Below are positions 54,582 through 64,000 of a DNA stretch of 64,000 nucleotides, piece by piece. This stretch comes from Neofusicoccum parvum (lineage: Eukaryota > Ascomycota > Dothideomycetes > Botryosphaeriales > Botryosphaeriaceae): positions 992,001-1,056,000 of the forward strand of contig CP087212.1 in assembly GCA_020912385.1 (NCBI GenBank), written 5' to 3'. The notes beneath the pieces were generated by a model. The model was not told the DNA's origin. It did not search any database and worked only from the letters and a program-made list of their open reading frames with translations. A program made the position numbers and the translations under genes. How positions within the stretch are numbered: the stretch's first letter is position 1; each line of letters opens with the position of its first letter.

Positions 54582-57073
54582 TTAAGCCAAGTAGCCAAGA
54601 TCGTTCTCCTCGCCCTCAAGACGCTCCAAGTATTCCTTCTCCAGCAGGATGTCGATACATTTCTTAATGTCCGCAACCTTCGGCGTGAACCTGGAGCGGA
54701 TCTGGTTGATGGTTTCACCAACGAGTTGCTGGTGCTTCATCTTCTTCCTGGACTTCATGATGCGGACGATGGCAGACTGAAAGCTCATGTCAGCTATTAA
54801 TCCGGCCTTCCACAAGTATAATCAGACTTACCTGCATGAGGAGCTTCCTATCTTCCTCAATGGTCTTGTGCGTATCTTCAACCTCTTGCTTCTGCTCGCT
54901 CTTGATACCGATGTTGAGATTAACCTTTAACTTCTTGGTCTTGAAACCATGGTTGAGAGTAAAGGTTGTACCAGGCTCGGGCTTGGAGCCTTCAGGGCTG
55001 ATGGTCAGAACCTTAGCCTTGAGGAACACGGCAATGCTGGGGTCCATGGTAGACTTGTCCAGCTTGGTTGCCTGCTCGATGTCCTCATAGGTGAGAGTCT
55101 CTGCGTCGTTGAAGAGCAGCAGAATCGCCATCTGATAGGTGGAAACCTGGAAGGTCGGGGATGCCTTGCTGCCAGGGACCTTCAGGTAGTTGGCGCGAAT
55201 CTCGCCCTTGCACAATTGCCACAGCCAAGTGAGCTTGCGGCCCGAATGTTTGCTGCCGTAGAATGCGTTGAAACGCTCGTACGTCTTGACAATAACCTGG
55301 GGAGGGGCAAACGGAGTCGTCGGCGGGTTGAGCGGCCAGAAACCAGTACCAAGAATGTGGTAAGTAGCATCGACGGCGGTCTTCTTGTCCTCATCGTCTA
55401 GAGTCTCTCCAACCCATTCCTTGAACGACGAGTTCAGATCCTTGGAGATCTGCATATCCTGGAACATGCGCTGGAGCTTGTTGGTGTACTCGAAACCGCA
55501 GGCATCCTTCAGCTTGGCGATCATAGAAGTCTCTGCGTCGTCCGAGGCGGAGTTTGTGTTGACTAGACGCTTTGCAAGCATGCGCGAGTAGAACTTCTGG
55601 AAAACATCTTTGTCCTCAATGTACTTGAAGATGGTCATAATCTGCGTGAGCTGCTTCTCCATGTCATCCTCTTCAGACATCTTGGCGCCGGACTTCTTGA
55701 GCAGTTGGTCGGTGTACTTGGCCAAAAGTTCGGGCGACTTCGTCGAGCCAGACTTGCAGACCTTGTTACGGTTGACGAACTCTCTGCAAGCATTGTCCAG
55801 AGACCGCACGAACTCCGACTCACCCGCGAACGCTTTGTTGACCAAATCCTGGTATTGGGTGTGGACTTCCAGGAGAGCCTCAACGTATACTTTAGGCTCC
55901 AAATCATCAGTGGCAACCTTCTCGACAGCAGACAGACCGGCCTTGCGGACGTGGTTCTCAAAGCGCGTCCTGAGAGGATCAAGGCCTTGTGGGATCCGGG
56001 CAAGGAGCTTGTACATCCGGGCGAGATCATCGATGCGGTCTTGGTCGAGAAGCAGTTGGAATTCTTCCCGGAGAGCTTGAGAGTGGTCGGCGATCAGGAC
56101 AGTCTCGCATGTCCTCATAAGCGGGCCCATGATCTCATCCAGCAGGTAAAGCGGGACACGCTCTTTCTCCTCGTCTAGACGGGACTCAGCCTTCTTCATG
56201 TAGTCCACAACGCTGTTGTCTGCAAGAAAGCGGCTGGACTCCTGCTTGTAATATTCGGCCGTTGAATCGAGGAAGGGCTTCTCAAAGAACTCTTTGTAAA
56301 CATCCAGCGTAGTCTTGGTGCTGTCGGAATCGTCCAGGCCGAGGGACACGAAAGAGTCCACCACACTCTTGATCTGGCTCTGCTCAATCGTCTCGCCATT
56401 CCTCTGCTTTTCCACCAGGCGCAGCACCGACTTCATGACGTTCTCCTGTGTGGCCATGAACATGTCCTCCTTCCACCGGACCAAGTGCAGGGTGTAGATG
56501 TCGAAGATGTTCTTTTTCCCCTCGTCCATCTCACGCTTGACCCAGTGACGGTTCAAGTACCGGAACAGGTGGTTGTTGTACTGGCCCGCAGTGGTATATC
56601 TGTTCCACTCCTTGATGTAGAAGGTTAGAAGGGCTTCGTCGGCGTGTTCGGTCGACTTCTGGTACACCTCGCTGAGGTGAACCTTGAGGTACTCGATGAG
56701 ATGATTGTAGAGGTCCTCGCCGAGGAGATGTGCTGTTTCGCATCAGCATCCGTTTGCTTCAGGAAAGTGCAACCCAATCGGCGCGACTTACCCCCTCCAC
56801 GGTTGTTGACGCCGCCATTTGCAGCGCCGAATCCCCCACTCCCGACGGCCTTTTGTGCGGTGCAGAAGTTGTGGATCGCGGTGTACAAGCCCATGTAGGT
56901 CTTCATGTCGATACCTTCCCGCAGGTCGGTCATTATGCGATCGACGCCGGCCTGAAGGTACGCCCACCTGAAGCGGCGACTGTCAGCAGATGGACCAGCA
57001 GCCATGGGAGGGGTAGTACGTACGTGCCCGCGGAATCATCCTTGTTGGGCATCGGGGGCATCGGTGACGGCAT
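54582..57073 (-). CDS. culA: Cullin-1, SCF ubiquitin-ligase scaffold
   Basis: Four exons: 57073-57024, 56967-56792, 56732-54832 and 54776-54582; 773 residues, the normal cullin-1 length. It links Skp1/F-box receptors at its N-terminus to the RING protein Rbx1 at its C-terminus. The N-terminal cullin repeats start [20 protein letters not shown] and [14 protein letters not shown]. The cullin-homology core has [20 protein letters not shown] and [20 protein letters not shown]. The winged-helix end holds the neddylation region [18 protein letters not shown], with the acceptor Lys about residue 716, and finishes [13 protein letters not shown] Gly/Asn-rich insert ([18 protein letters not shown]) sits near residue 60 at an exon end. 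It partners functionally with the F-box genes at 13209 and 47043. Confidence 0.96.
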
Positions 57074-57857
57074 CCTGGAGGGGGTTTGGCTGGTGGCCGC
57101 TACGAACACTAGGAAAGTACAGGCTTATGGATGAGGAGGTGAGGAGGCGTAGATGGCGGTGGAGCAGGATGAGTCTGGGAGGAGGTGCTCAGCTCGCCGT
57201 AGAATCAGTCCTTGTAAGCGAGTGAGTCCGGTCGCTGGAAGGTAGTGTTCGGGTGGTGAATGCAGGGACGCAGCTGCGCGTGTCCGACAGTTCAGCGCGT
57301 CCGGCAGCAAGGCACAGCTTGGTAGCGATACGCGGGATCGGAGCGCTCGCGCAGGATCTCGTCGCGGACGCGGTGCAGGCGACCGTGGACAAAGGCGGGG
57401 GGGTGGTTGTGGAAGCGTCGAAGAAGTCGACGTGGGAAGGGAGAAGACGGCAGCGTGTAGGTGGTAAGGTGCAGCGGGCCAGGCCAGGCGTCAGTGCAGG
57501 TGTCGACTCAACGGCCCAGGTTGCCGCCTGTCTGCGGCTTCCTCCGCGCCTCAGCCCTACTACCGCCCCCAGCTCGCCGCGAACCCCTCCGCCCAAGCTC
57601 CGAGTCACGCGCAAAAGCATTTCAATCTGCAGCGACAAAGCGGCGTCCGCTCGCCCCGCGAACAGCATGTCTTGGCAGAATTTCGGCACCGAGTTTTGTT
57701 GTGTGCGGCGCCACAGGATACCTACAGATCCTCTTCACCTCGGCCATGCCGCCGCCTGGCCGTCGCCAGACCCGCCGTTCATTCCGTCATCACCGCACCG
57801 GTCACCGCACCGCAAGGCTGCCGGCGACTAGACTCAGGCAGCAGCTTGTCTTGCCGT
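57074..57857. other. Intergenic: cullin-1 promoter and cupin 3' region
   Basis: GC-rich sequence without a supported gene; open frames on both strands are compositional. Confidence 0.5.
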
Positions 57858-58406
57858 TCAGACATCCACCGCTGGCCCCTTTTCACCATAGACTGGATCC
57901 TTCTCAAACCAGCTCAGCCGCTCGATCCCTTTCACCTTGCCCTCCTCGCCCTGCTTCCCATAGCACATGTCCCAGTCGCAACCCTTTGGATAGCTCCCGA
58001 CCATCTCAAACCGGCCTTCCTGGTCCTCCAGCAGGCGGTGGCCGACACCAGCAGGGACGACCACCACATCTCCCTTCTCCACGACCGGCTCGATTCTGCC
58101 GGCATTGGCCTCGCCGCCGAAGCAGAGTCTGGCGCGGCCGCTGCTGATGCAGAGGACCTCGTGCGTAGTACTGTGGAAGTGCGTCGTGCTATACATTGTG
58201 TAGCGCCACTGCGGCACGACGACGCCAACAGCGCCCAGGTGCGATTCTATTGCCGATGCCGATACAGTCGAGGGCGCGAAGGCCGAGTGGTAGATGAGCA
58301 GCGGCTTTTGGTGGATGCTGGTATTGGGGACCAGATCGTGCGCCGGAATCTGGTGCTTGCTGACCCTTAGACTTGACAATGGTGTCAAGGAAACCTTGGA
58401 TGGCAT
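57858..58406 (-). CDS. Cupin-domain protein, YjlB-like
   Basis: Single exon, 182 residues from MPSKVSLTPLSSLRVSKHQI. One cupin barrel is visible. Motif 1 is HFHSTTHEVLCISSGRARLC (His-x-His plus Glu, likely metal ligands at about 78-84) and motif 2 is GDVVVVPAGVGHRLLED (second-motif His about 123). The C-terminus carries GSYPKGCDWDMCYG. The overall pattern resembles the small bacterial/fungal YjlB-type cupins, whose reaction is unknown. No signal peptide is visible. Upstream in-frame sequence to 58856 is open but low complexity, so the ATG at 58406 is preferred. Confidence 0.8.
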   Translation of the reverse strand: MPSKVSLTPLSSLRVSKHQIPAHDLVPNTSIHQKPLLIYHSAFAPSTVSASAIESHLGAVGVVVPQWRYTMYSTTHFHSTTHEVLCISSGRARLCFGGEANAGRIEPVVEKGDVVVVPAGVGHRLLEDQEGRFEMVGSYPKGCDWDMCYGKQGEEGKVKGIERLSWFEKDPVYGEKGPAVDV

Positions 58407-58967
58407 TTTGATGTGCTTGCTGTGTGATGGCGATTGGCTGATACTAGTGGCGTGATTGCAGCCGTGAGAGGAGCCTTTCGGCATAGGTCCTGCTGTCTGC
58501 TGTCGGGCTTGTGCTTTCAGTCGCACTCTAGAGGTATGATGCACGCGACAATTGCATTTAACATACGTCATCGCCGTATCGATACCGGACGGGCCTGCGG
58601 CCGAGCTCTGCCCGTGCTGTTCGAATCGACCACGCCTCTGCCATTGCTTTGAAGGAACAGCCGTGGCAGATTCGAGGATCCGAGACCACGCTCTGACACC
58701 AAGCTGAAACCATAGTAACGTGCTGCTCGAGAAATCTTTGTGGACGATGGTATAAGGCATAACGCCCCAAACGCCGTCCAACGCCGCCGCACGCGCCTCC
58801 CAGCCTAGTCCGCCAATAGCTCGCATCGAGCACGAAGATAGACGCCAAGTTCCCACTCGCCTTTAGAAAAGACCGCCCATATAACCAAGAGAAGAAGCCA
58901 AGGAATAAACAAGCCAATGCAGACATGCGCCAGTTGCTCACGGACCAAGACACATATTATACCGAAC
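58407..58967. other. Intergenic between two leftward genes
   Basis: Cupin promoter and 3' region of the SAP-type membrane protein gene. No other feature recognised. Confidence 0.45.
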
Positions 58968-60130
58968 TTATCTCTTCAGCACGGCCTCGTAGATGCTAAC
59001 AATAGCACCAATACCTGCACCAATAAGAACACCCTGATGGCCGCCAGGCAGGGCACTTGCGACTGTCGAGACCGTTTCGTCGGCGACCAGACCAGTGAAT
59101 CGTACGCCTTGAGCATACACCATATACGATACCAGGGCCTTAGCGATATTGAAGGTCAACGGGTCCACCTTGTATGCGGGCTTGGACGAGAGCCCGGTGC
59201 CCTTGCTCTTGAGAGTCAGATTGAAGAAGTACGCGGTAACGAGAGGGATAAAGAGGCTCGTGTTCGCCCAGAGCAGCGACGGGCTCCAGAAAGAGCTGGT
59301 CAAGAGAACGAAGAGCTCAGGGAAGTGCACGGGATACGAGCTGGTGCCCAGAGCGTTGACGGCCGGGATGTCGAAGAAATAGAACCATGGCATGACCTGC
59401 TTCTGGAGGTAGTAGGCCTCCACCAGCACCACGGCAGCTTCGACGCCAACGACTGAACTCAGCACCTCGCGCACGTATTCCGCATAATCGGTTACGCCCG
59501 AATTCGTCCAGACGTCGCCAACTTTGTTCTTGACAATGGTGGTCTGGCGCTCGATGGCGTCGGTCACGACAGCAGGAGAGGGCGGGAGCGGGACCTGGGC
59601 GGCGACGCGCTGGACAGCACGCGGAGTACGGGCAGCAAGTGCCTTCGTCTGTACGGGGGAAGCTTCAATTTCATCTCTGCACGCGAATGACTATCAGCCA
59701 TGTGTGTTGCATCTGACGCGTTTCCACTCTTGAAGACGCGTCGCGACAAACGCGCGCACTTACTGCGATTCAATCTGCTCCTGCTTGATCCTGGTGACAC
59801 GCCTGCGCGGACGTGTAGAACGGGGTTCGCGGGGCTCGCTATCCGATTCCACAGCCCCAGCCGCGCGCGTCTTCTTCAAGGGCGACGAGCTGCGCTCGTA
59901 ATACTCGGCGAAGGCGCTGTTGCCGGCAAGGCGCGTCGAGTTGGTCTTGAGGTGCTCATCGAGGCCGGCGACGAGGTCATCTTTGAGCATGCTCTCATAC
60001 CTGCTTTGTATTAGCTATCGACGCGCTCATGCTTCCGACGCGTGGTGGTAGCTGCGTACCCAGTAAAGCCGGCCTCGTCGGCCAGTGAGACGAGCTCGGC
60101 CTTGCGCTGCTTCTGTAGCCAGGACGACAT
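58968..60130 (-). CDS. Conserved membrane protein with N-terminal SAP/HeH-like helix pair
   Basis: Three exons, 60130-60060, 60000-59764 and 59676-58968; 338 residues. The N-terminal 40 residues (LQKQRKAELVSLADEAGFTG, YESMLKDDLVAGLDEHL) match the helix-extended-helix pattern of SAP, HeH and Rho-N domains. A charged linker holds basic clusters (RSTRPRRRVTRIKQEQ). The C-terminal 190 residues contain hydrophobic helices (FPELFVLLTSSFWSPSLLWA, TSLFIPLVTAYFFNLTL) and end VLIGAGIGAIVSIYEAVLKR. A SAP/HeH module followed by a basic linker and membrane segments recalls inner-nuclear-membrane proteins of the LEM/Heh class. That is only an analogy, and an organellar location is equally possible. Function unknown; likely conserved among ascomycetes. 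Confidence 0.7.
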
Positions 60131-61655
60131 GGTGGTGTGATGTGATGATTACGGTCGCGTGGCTCGGGCGATGCGATGCGGCTGCGATGAAAATGAATGA
60201 AACGGCGTGCGCGCAGATGGGCAGGGTGGGTCGGTGTTGTTTGTGTGAGGTGTGGAGCTGGAGCACGCGGCAGGTGGGATGCTCGAAGAAGTCGCTGGGT
60301 AAACAACTCTCCACGCAACTAAGCGAAACCCCGCACCCAATCTGGCAGTCGTGCCAAAACAACACTCTATCCCTGACCCAGTGACCGTTTGCGGCTGGCA
60401 GGTGTAAGAAATACGTTCATCTCCGATTATGGCTGTACGTATCAAATCATGGCTCCACTGAGAACGGCACATTCGAGGCGCATAACCTAGTAGCTAGCGT
60501 CTTCATAGTAGGACTTAACTATCCCATGCATTGAGCATGCTCCCCAGTACTTTCCTTGTATGCTGCAAGAGAGGATCCGCTTCATCACTCCTATCATCTT
60601 CCAATAGCTCCATGCCAAGCTAGACCAAGCTTCACGCCAGTGAGACAAGATCGTCTTCGAAGATATTAGTGCTAGTGAGGCGCATATTTGAGTTCTCCCT
60701 TCATCTTGATCATTTTTGCTCCGTACGTGTTGACATATTGCTCCGCATAGCAGTCCTAGACTGTAGTAACAATGCCTCCAATATGCTTGGGTGGCACAGA
60801 CGGCGGCTAATGTAACGACTCCAACAGAAGAGGCACTCAGGCTGGAAAGAAGCAAGTAGATCTGACAAGTAAAGAATTGAACAAAAATCAGAGTAAGATA
60901 TAGTAGAGCGATATCCAGAGACTTCAACTGTGCATCGAGGATGATGAAATACACGGAGATGCTGATTTGCTCAATATAGCACCAAGTTTTATGACGCGGC
61001 GTCCATGCCTTACGATGCGAGCGGGTGTTTCCCGGAATGGCAGAGCTTCAAAAGAATCCAAGAACTTGCAAGCTCCAACGACGGAGGGTAAAATTAACAT
61101 CACGTGTGGAATACTGAGCGCTCCGGATCCAGGTCAGTACAATTTGGGACGACCATAACGCTGATCCAGTCCTAAGCCAATAGACCCGGTCAGATACTGA
61201 TCGTGCAATTGCAAGTCCAAGCACCCGAATACGGTGACCATCGCGCCATTCAGGTGCACAAAAGAAAAGCCGCATGTCTATTTCTTTGTTCTAGGCCGTG
61301 ACCAGCTTGTGATGTGGGCAAATCTAAGGACTTCCTTGGACCGACCGAATCAGGGATCGACAAACATCAGGCGGGCAGAGGTGGCGGAGCAGGTGGCGGT
61401 TGGTGTTGAGAAGCGCTGGGGTGGGTCTGCCGATGACGCGCGAAAAAAGTTGCCGGGCTGGCCGCCGACAGAACACCAGCGCTAGCCCTCAGCAACTTCG
61501 ACATTTCAATCCGCCCGCATCCCCGCCGCTTCTTCCGCCCATCCAACTCCGCGCGCCCGCCGTATCCCTGGGAATCTCCCACCGCACTCATCCCCCACCC
61601 CGAACACCAGCACACGCACGCCGCGCGGCGCAGCGCGCTCACCCTGTGACCCTTC
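60131..61655. other. Intergenic, divergent spacer
   Basis: 1.5 kb, more AT-rich between about 60480 and 61300. A 155-codon hydrophobic open frame at 60487-60954 (minus) has no recognisable domain or codon bias and is not called. No RNA gene was seen. Confidence 0.45.
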
Positions 61656-63034
61656 ATGGTACTTGCCCGCCTGGCCGACTTCTTCTCTTCCTCCGACTCG
61701 ACAAAGACGCAATTGGTAGACGATGAACGTTCCATCACACCACTTGACATCCCATCTCCGGTCGCGGAGACCATGGGCGTTGCGGTAGAGTCGGAAGCCG
61801 ACCTGGAGGCCAAGCGCCCGCCCTACATCCATGTGAGATGGCACCCGGCCCTGTGCGCGGCGCAGTGATGGCAGATACACAGGCTGACAAGCGCTGTCTA
61901 GGCGATGTTGGCCGGAGGTCTGGGCGGTCTCACTGGAGACATGCTCATGCACTCGCTGGATACGGTCAAGACGCGCCAGCAGGGCGACCCGCACATGCCG
62001 CCCAAGTACACCTCCATGGGTTCCACCTACCACACCATCTTCCGCCAGGAGGGGCTCTTGCGAGGACTGTACGGCGGTGTTGTGCCTGCCTTCCTTGGCT
62101 CCTTTTCCGGCACCGTCATCTTCTTCGGCACTTATGAATGGTGCAAGCGGACAATGGTCGACACAGGCATCGCACCACCGATCGCATACTTTAGTGGAGG
62201 TATGCTTACTTCGGTGCTCCTCTCATTAGATACATTTGATACTGACTGATGATGCCAGGCCTGATAGCAGACCTGTTCGCCGCCCCGCTCTACGTCCCGT
62301 CTGAAGTACTCAAGACCCGCCTCCAGCTTCAGGGCCGCTACAACAACCCGTATTTCGAATCAGGCTACAACTATCGCGGCACGTGGCATGCCGCAAGGAC
62401 CATAGTGCGTGTTGAAGGATGGGCAGCGCTTTTCCACGGCTTCAAGGCAACCCTGGCCCGTGATCTCCCTTTCTCGGCGCTGCAATTCGCCTTCTACGAG
62501 CACGAGCAAAAGCTGGCCAAGGCTTGGGTCGGATCAAAAGACATCGGTCTTCCGCTAGAGATTTTTACAGGAGCCACAGCTGGCGGGATGGCTGGTGTTA
62601 TCACCTGTCCGCTTGACGTTGTCAAGACCAGGATTCAAACGCAGCAAAGCCCAGAGGCTATGGCAGCATTTGCCGCGAAAGCTGCCAGGAAGAAGCCAAA
62701 TGTCTCGTCCAGCTCAACTGGACCTAGCGCTGGTCCTTCGTCAAAACACAGCACCCCTTCTGGCCCCGGGCCTGGCCATTCCAAACGTACAAAACGCCCT
62801 ATCTCGACGTCTTCACCTTCAACCTCCCTCAAGCAACATTCTGCAGCTACGCTCGACACGTCTTCCATCGTCAAGGGCCTACGATTAATTTATAAGACGG
62901 AGGGGGTTTGGGGGTTATTCCGCGGGGTTGGTCCAAGAGCAGTCTGGACCAGCGTGCAAAGTGGCACCATGTTGGTTCTCTTTCAGACTTTCCTGAGATG
63001 GTTTGAACGGCATCCACTGGTTACTCAAGAATAA
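61656..63034 (+). CDS. Mitochondrial carrier family protein, Mme1-like
   Basis: Three exons, 61656-61832, 61902-62199 and 62259-63034; 416 residues. Three carrier repeats are visible by their signatures [22 protein letters not shown] and [11 protein letters not shown], with [30 protein letters not shown] and [14 protein letters not shown] starting the respective first helices. The N-terminal 55 residues are a polar extension. Closest recalled relative is the YMR166C/Mme1 group, proposed as a mitochondrial magnesium exporter; the transported substrate here is inference. A Ser/Pro/Lys-rich insert of about 60 residues sits in the third matrix loop ([20 protein letters not shown] and onward). The carrier spans the mitochondrial inner membrane with six helices. 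Confidence 0.85.
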
Positions 63035-63633
63035 ATATAGAGCTGAAGACTTTTTATGGGGTGGTTTGGTTTATGCATGGCATGGGAGGTTAAACAGGTG
63101 GCCAATTGTACAGTAGGTTGTATCATTCCCCTAGAAGGAGACATTTCTTATTGAAGTCGAAGCATTGGGCGGCGTTGTCTCTCTCGTCTCTCCAGTCCCA
63201 TCTCTTATTTTTTTCACTATAGAATTTTGTGAAATCTATTTCAACCTTTTTGATCGTTTGTTTCTTCCATTCTCGGCTTTGCCTGCATTTCCATTTTGGT
63301 CCGACCGCAGCTTTCTGATGTCAGATTTTTCTGCCGCGTAGCGTCAGACCTTCGGCTCTAATCAGCCACATTGAACTCTAGCTCGGTCCGCCGCGCCGCT
63401 CTAGCCCCATCGTCGGCTGAGGCCCCTGACATGGAGCTAAATAGGCAGTGCTGATAGTCCGCTCCCCGCGTCCAAGCAGCCTCATGCGGGGCACCCGAGG
63501 TCGAGCCGGGATCACCGTGCTTGTACTACAATGACCTTGGCCATATAAGACTGCTGCAGCTCCGCTCTTCTGGGCTTTATACGATTCCTCATAGCTCACT
63601 CCAGGCACAATCAATCCGTTCAGGCAGTTCACA
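63035..63633. promoter_or_regulatory. Intergenic with alcohol dehydrogenase promoter
   Basis: A TATA-like ATATAAG at 63543-63549 lies about 85-90 bp before the ATG at 63634. The rest is the 3' region of the carrier gene and promoter sequence. Confidence 0.5.
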
Positions 63634-64000
63634 ATGGCGTCAGTACTTCCTCATCTTACTTTAGGCAGCTCCAAGGAAGGGAAAGAGAAGAAGCAACGGG
63701 AGACGGACATCAAGATTCCAACCACGCAGAAAGCCGCCGTCAAAGATGGCTTGACAGCACCCATCAAAGACGATGCCCCAGTCCCGGAACTCAAGCCCGG
63801 TCAGATCCTCGTCAAGATCAACTGGACGGGTCTCTGCCACTCGGACATCGGCTTCCTGCGCGACTACTGGCCCACCTCCGCCTTCCCGGCCCTCGTCAAG
63901 GACATGGCGCTCGGCGTCTGCGGCCACGAGGGCGCCGGCAACGTCGTCGCCGTGGCGCCCGACGTCGCGGCCGAGGAGCTGTGGTCCGTCGGCGACCGCG
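63634..64000 (+). CDS. Zinc-dependent alcohol dehydrogenase (partial, N-terminus)
   Basis: The gene starts at ATG 63634 and runs off the right edge; 122 codons are visible. The family start IPTTQKAAVKDG is followed by LKPGQILVKINWTGLCHSDI, where Cys is the first catalytic-zinc ligand and the HSD triad matches yeast-type enzymes, and by CGHEGAGNVVAVAP with the second zinc ligand His and the adjacent Glu. It would interconvert alcohols and aldehydes or ketones with NAD(P). A 30-residue Lys-rich extension (LGSSKEGKEKKQRETDIK) precedes the domain, unusual for cytosolic yeast-type ADH. Substrate cannot be judged from this part. Confidence 0.88.
   Translation, partial: MASVLPHLTLGSSKEGKEKKQRETDIKIPTTQKAAVKDGLTAPIKDDAPVPELKPGQILVKINWTGLCHSDIGFLRDYWPTSAFPALVKDMALGVCGHEGAGNVVAVAPDVAAEELWSVGDR

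Noticed and set aside
57189..57689. 166-codon minus-strand frame upstream of cullin-1
   Set aside because: Low-complexity Arg/Ser/Thr sequence in the cullin promoter, with no splice connection.
60487..60954. 155-codon hydrophobic minus-strand frame
   Set aside because: No codon bias, no domain, AT-rich background; hydrophobicity follows from composition.

Overview
The window is nuclear DNA of a filamentous ascomycete (Pezizomycotina). Evidence: genes are spaced on both strands without operons; most are interrupted by 45-110 nt introns with GTRNGY donors, CTRAY branch points and YAG acceptors; and the gene set is typical of this group (Spc24, Fis1, UvsD/Rad26-type ATRIP, Bst1, Rrn5, Irc3, cullin-1). 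Class and species cannot be fixed from sequence alone. Exon models were rebuilt by hand from splice signals and frame continuity, and each complete multi-exon model given below sums to a multiple of three.

Layout. 1-6.6 kb: a glycine-zipper protein (cut by the left edge) and a large GYF-domain protein. 8.5-12.5 kb: accessory patch with two tandem paralogues of an uncharacterised family; one has lost its ATG (now GTG). Both are preceded by an almost identical 78-bp block, and a small gene broken by one in-frame stop lies between them. 13.2-20.2 kb: an F-box protein, the Spc24/Fis1 divergent pair, and a RING-H2 ubiquitin ligase. 21.6-26.2 kb: ATRIP/Rad26 and CDP-diacylglycerol synthase, sharing a divergent promoter. 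26.5-31 kb: small or doubtful genes around one low-complexity basic protein. 32.2-41.4 kb: the GPI inositol-deacylase Bst1, then the Irc3/Rrn5 divergent pair. 41.9-54 kb: accessory region with a secreted royal-jelly/yellow-type protein, a multiply frameshifted relic, a second F-box protein and about 5 kb without a convincing gene. 54.6-64 kb: cullin-1, a cupin, a SAP/HeH-type membrane protein, a mitochondrial carrier and the start of a zinc alcohol dehydrogenase.

Functional links. Cullin-1 plus two F-box proteins are SCF ubiquitin-ligase parts, and the RING-H2 protein is another E3. Cds1 (phospholipid precursor), Bst1 (GPI-anchor remodelling), Fis1 (mitochondrial and peroxisomal fission), Irc3 (mitochondrial helicase) and the carrier are organelle or membrane housekeeping. 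Spc24, ATRIP/Rad26 and Rrn5 serve chromosome segregation, DNA-damage signalling and rDNA transcription.

No rRNA, tRNA, CRISPR array or intact transposon was recognised. I found no coherent new multi-gene system. The most unusual patch is the 8.5-12.7 kb duplicated locus.
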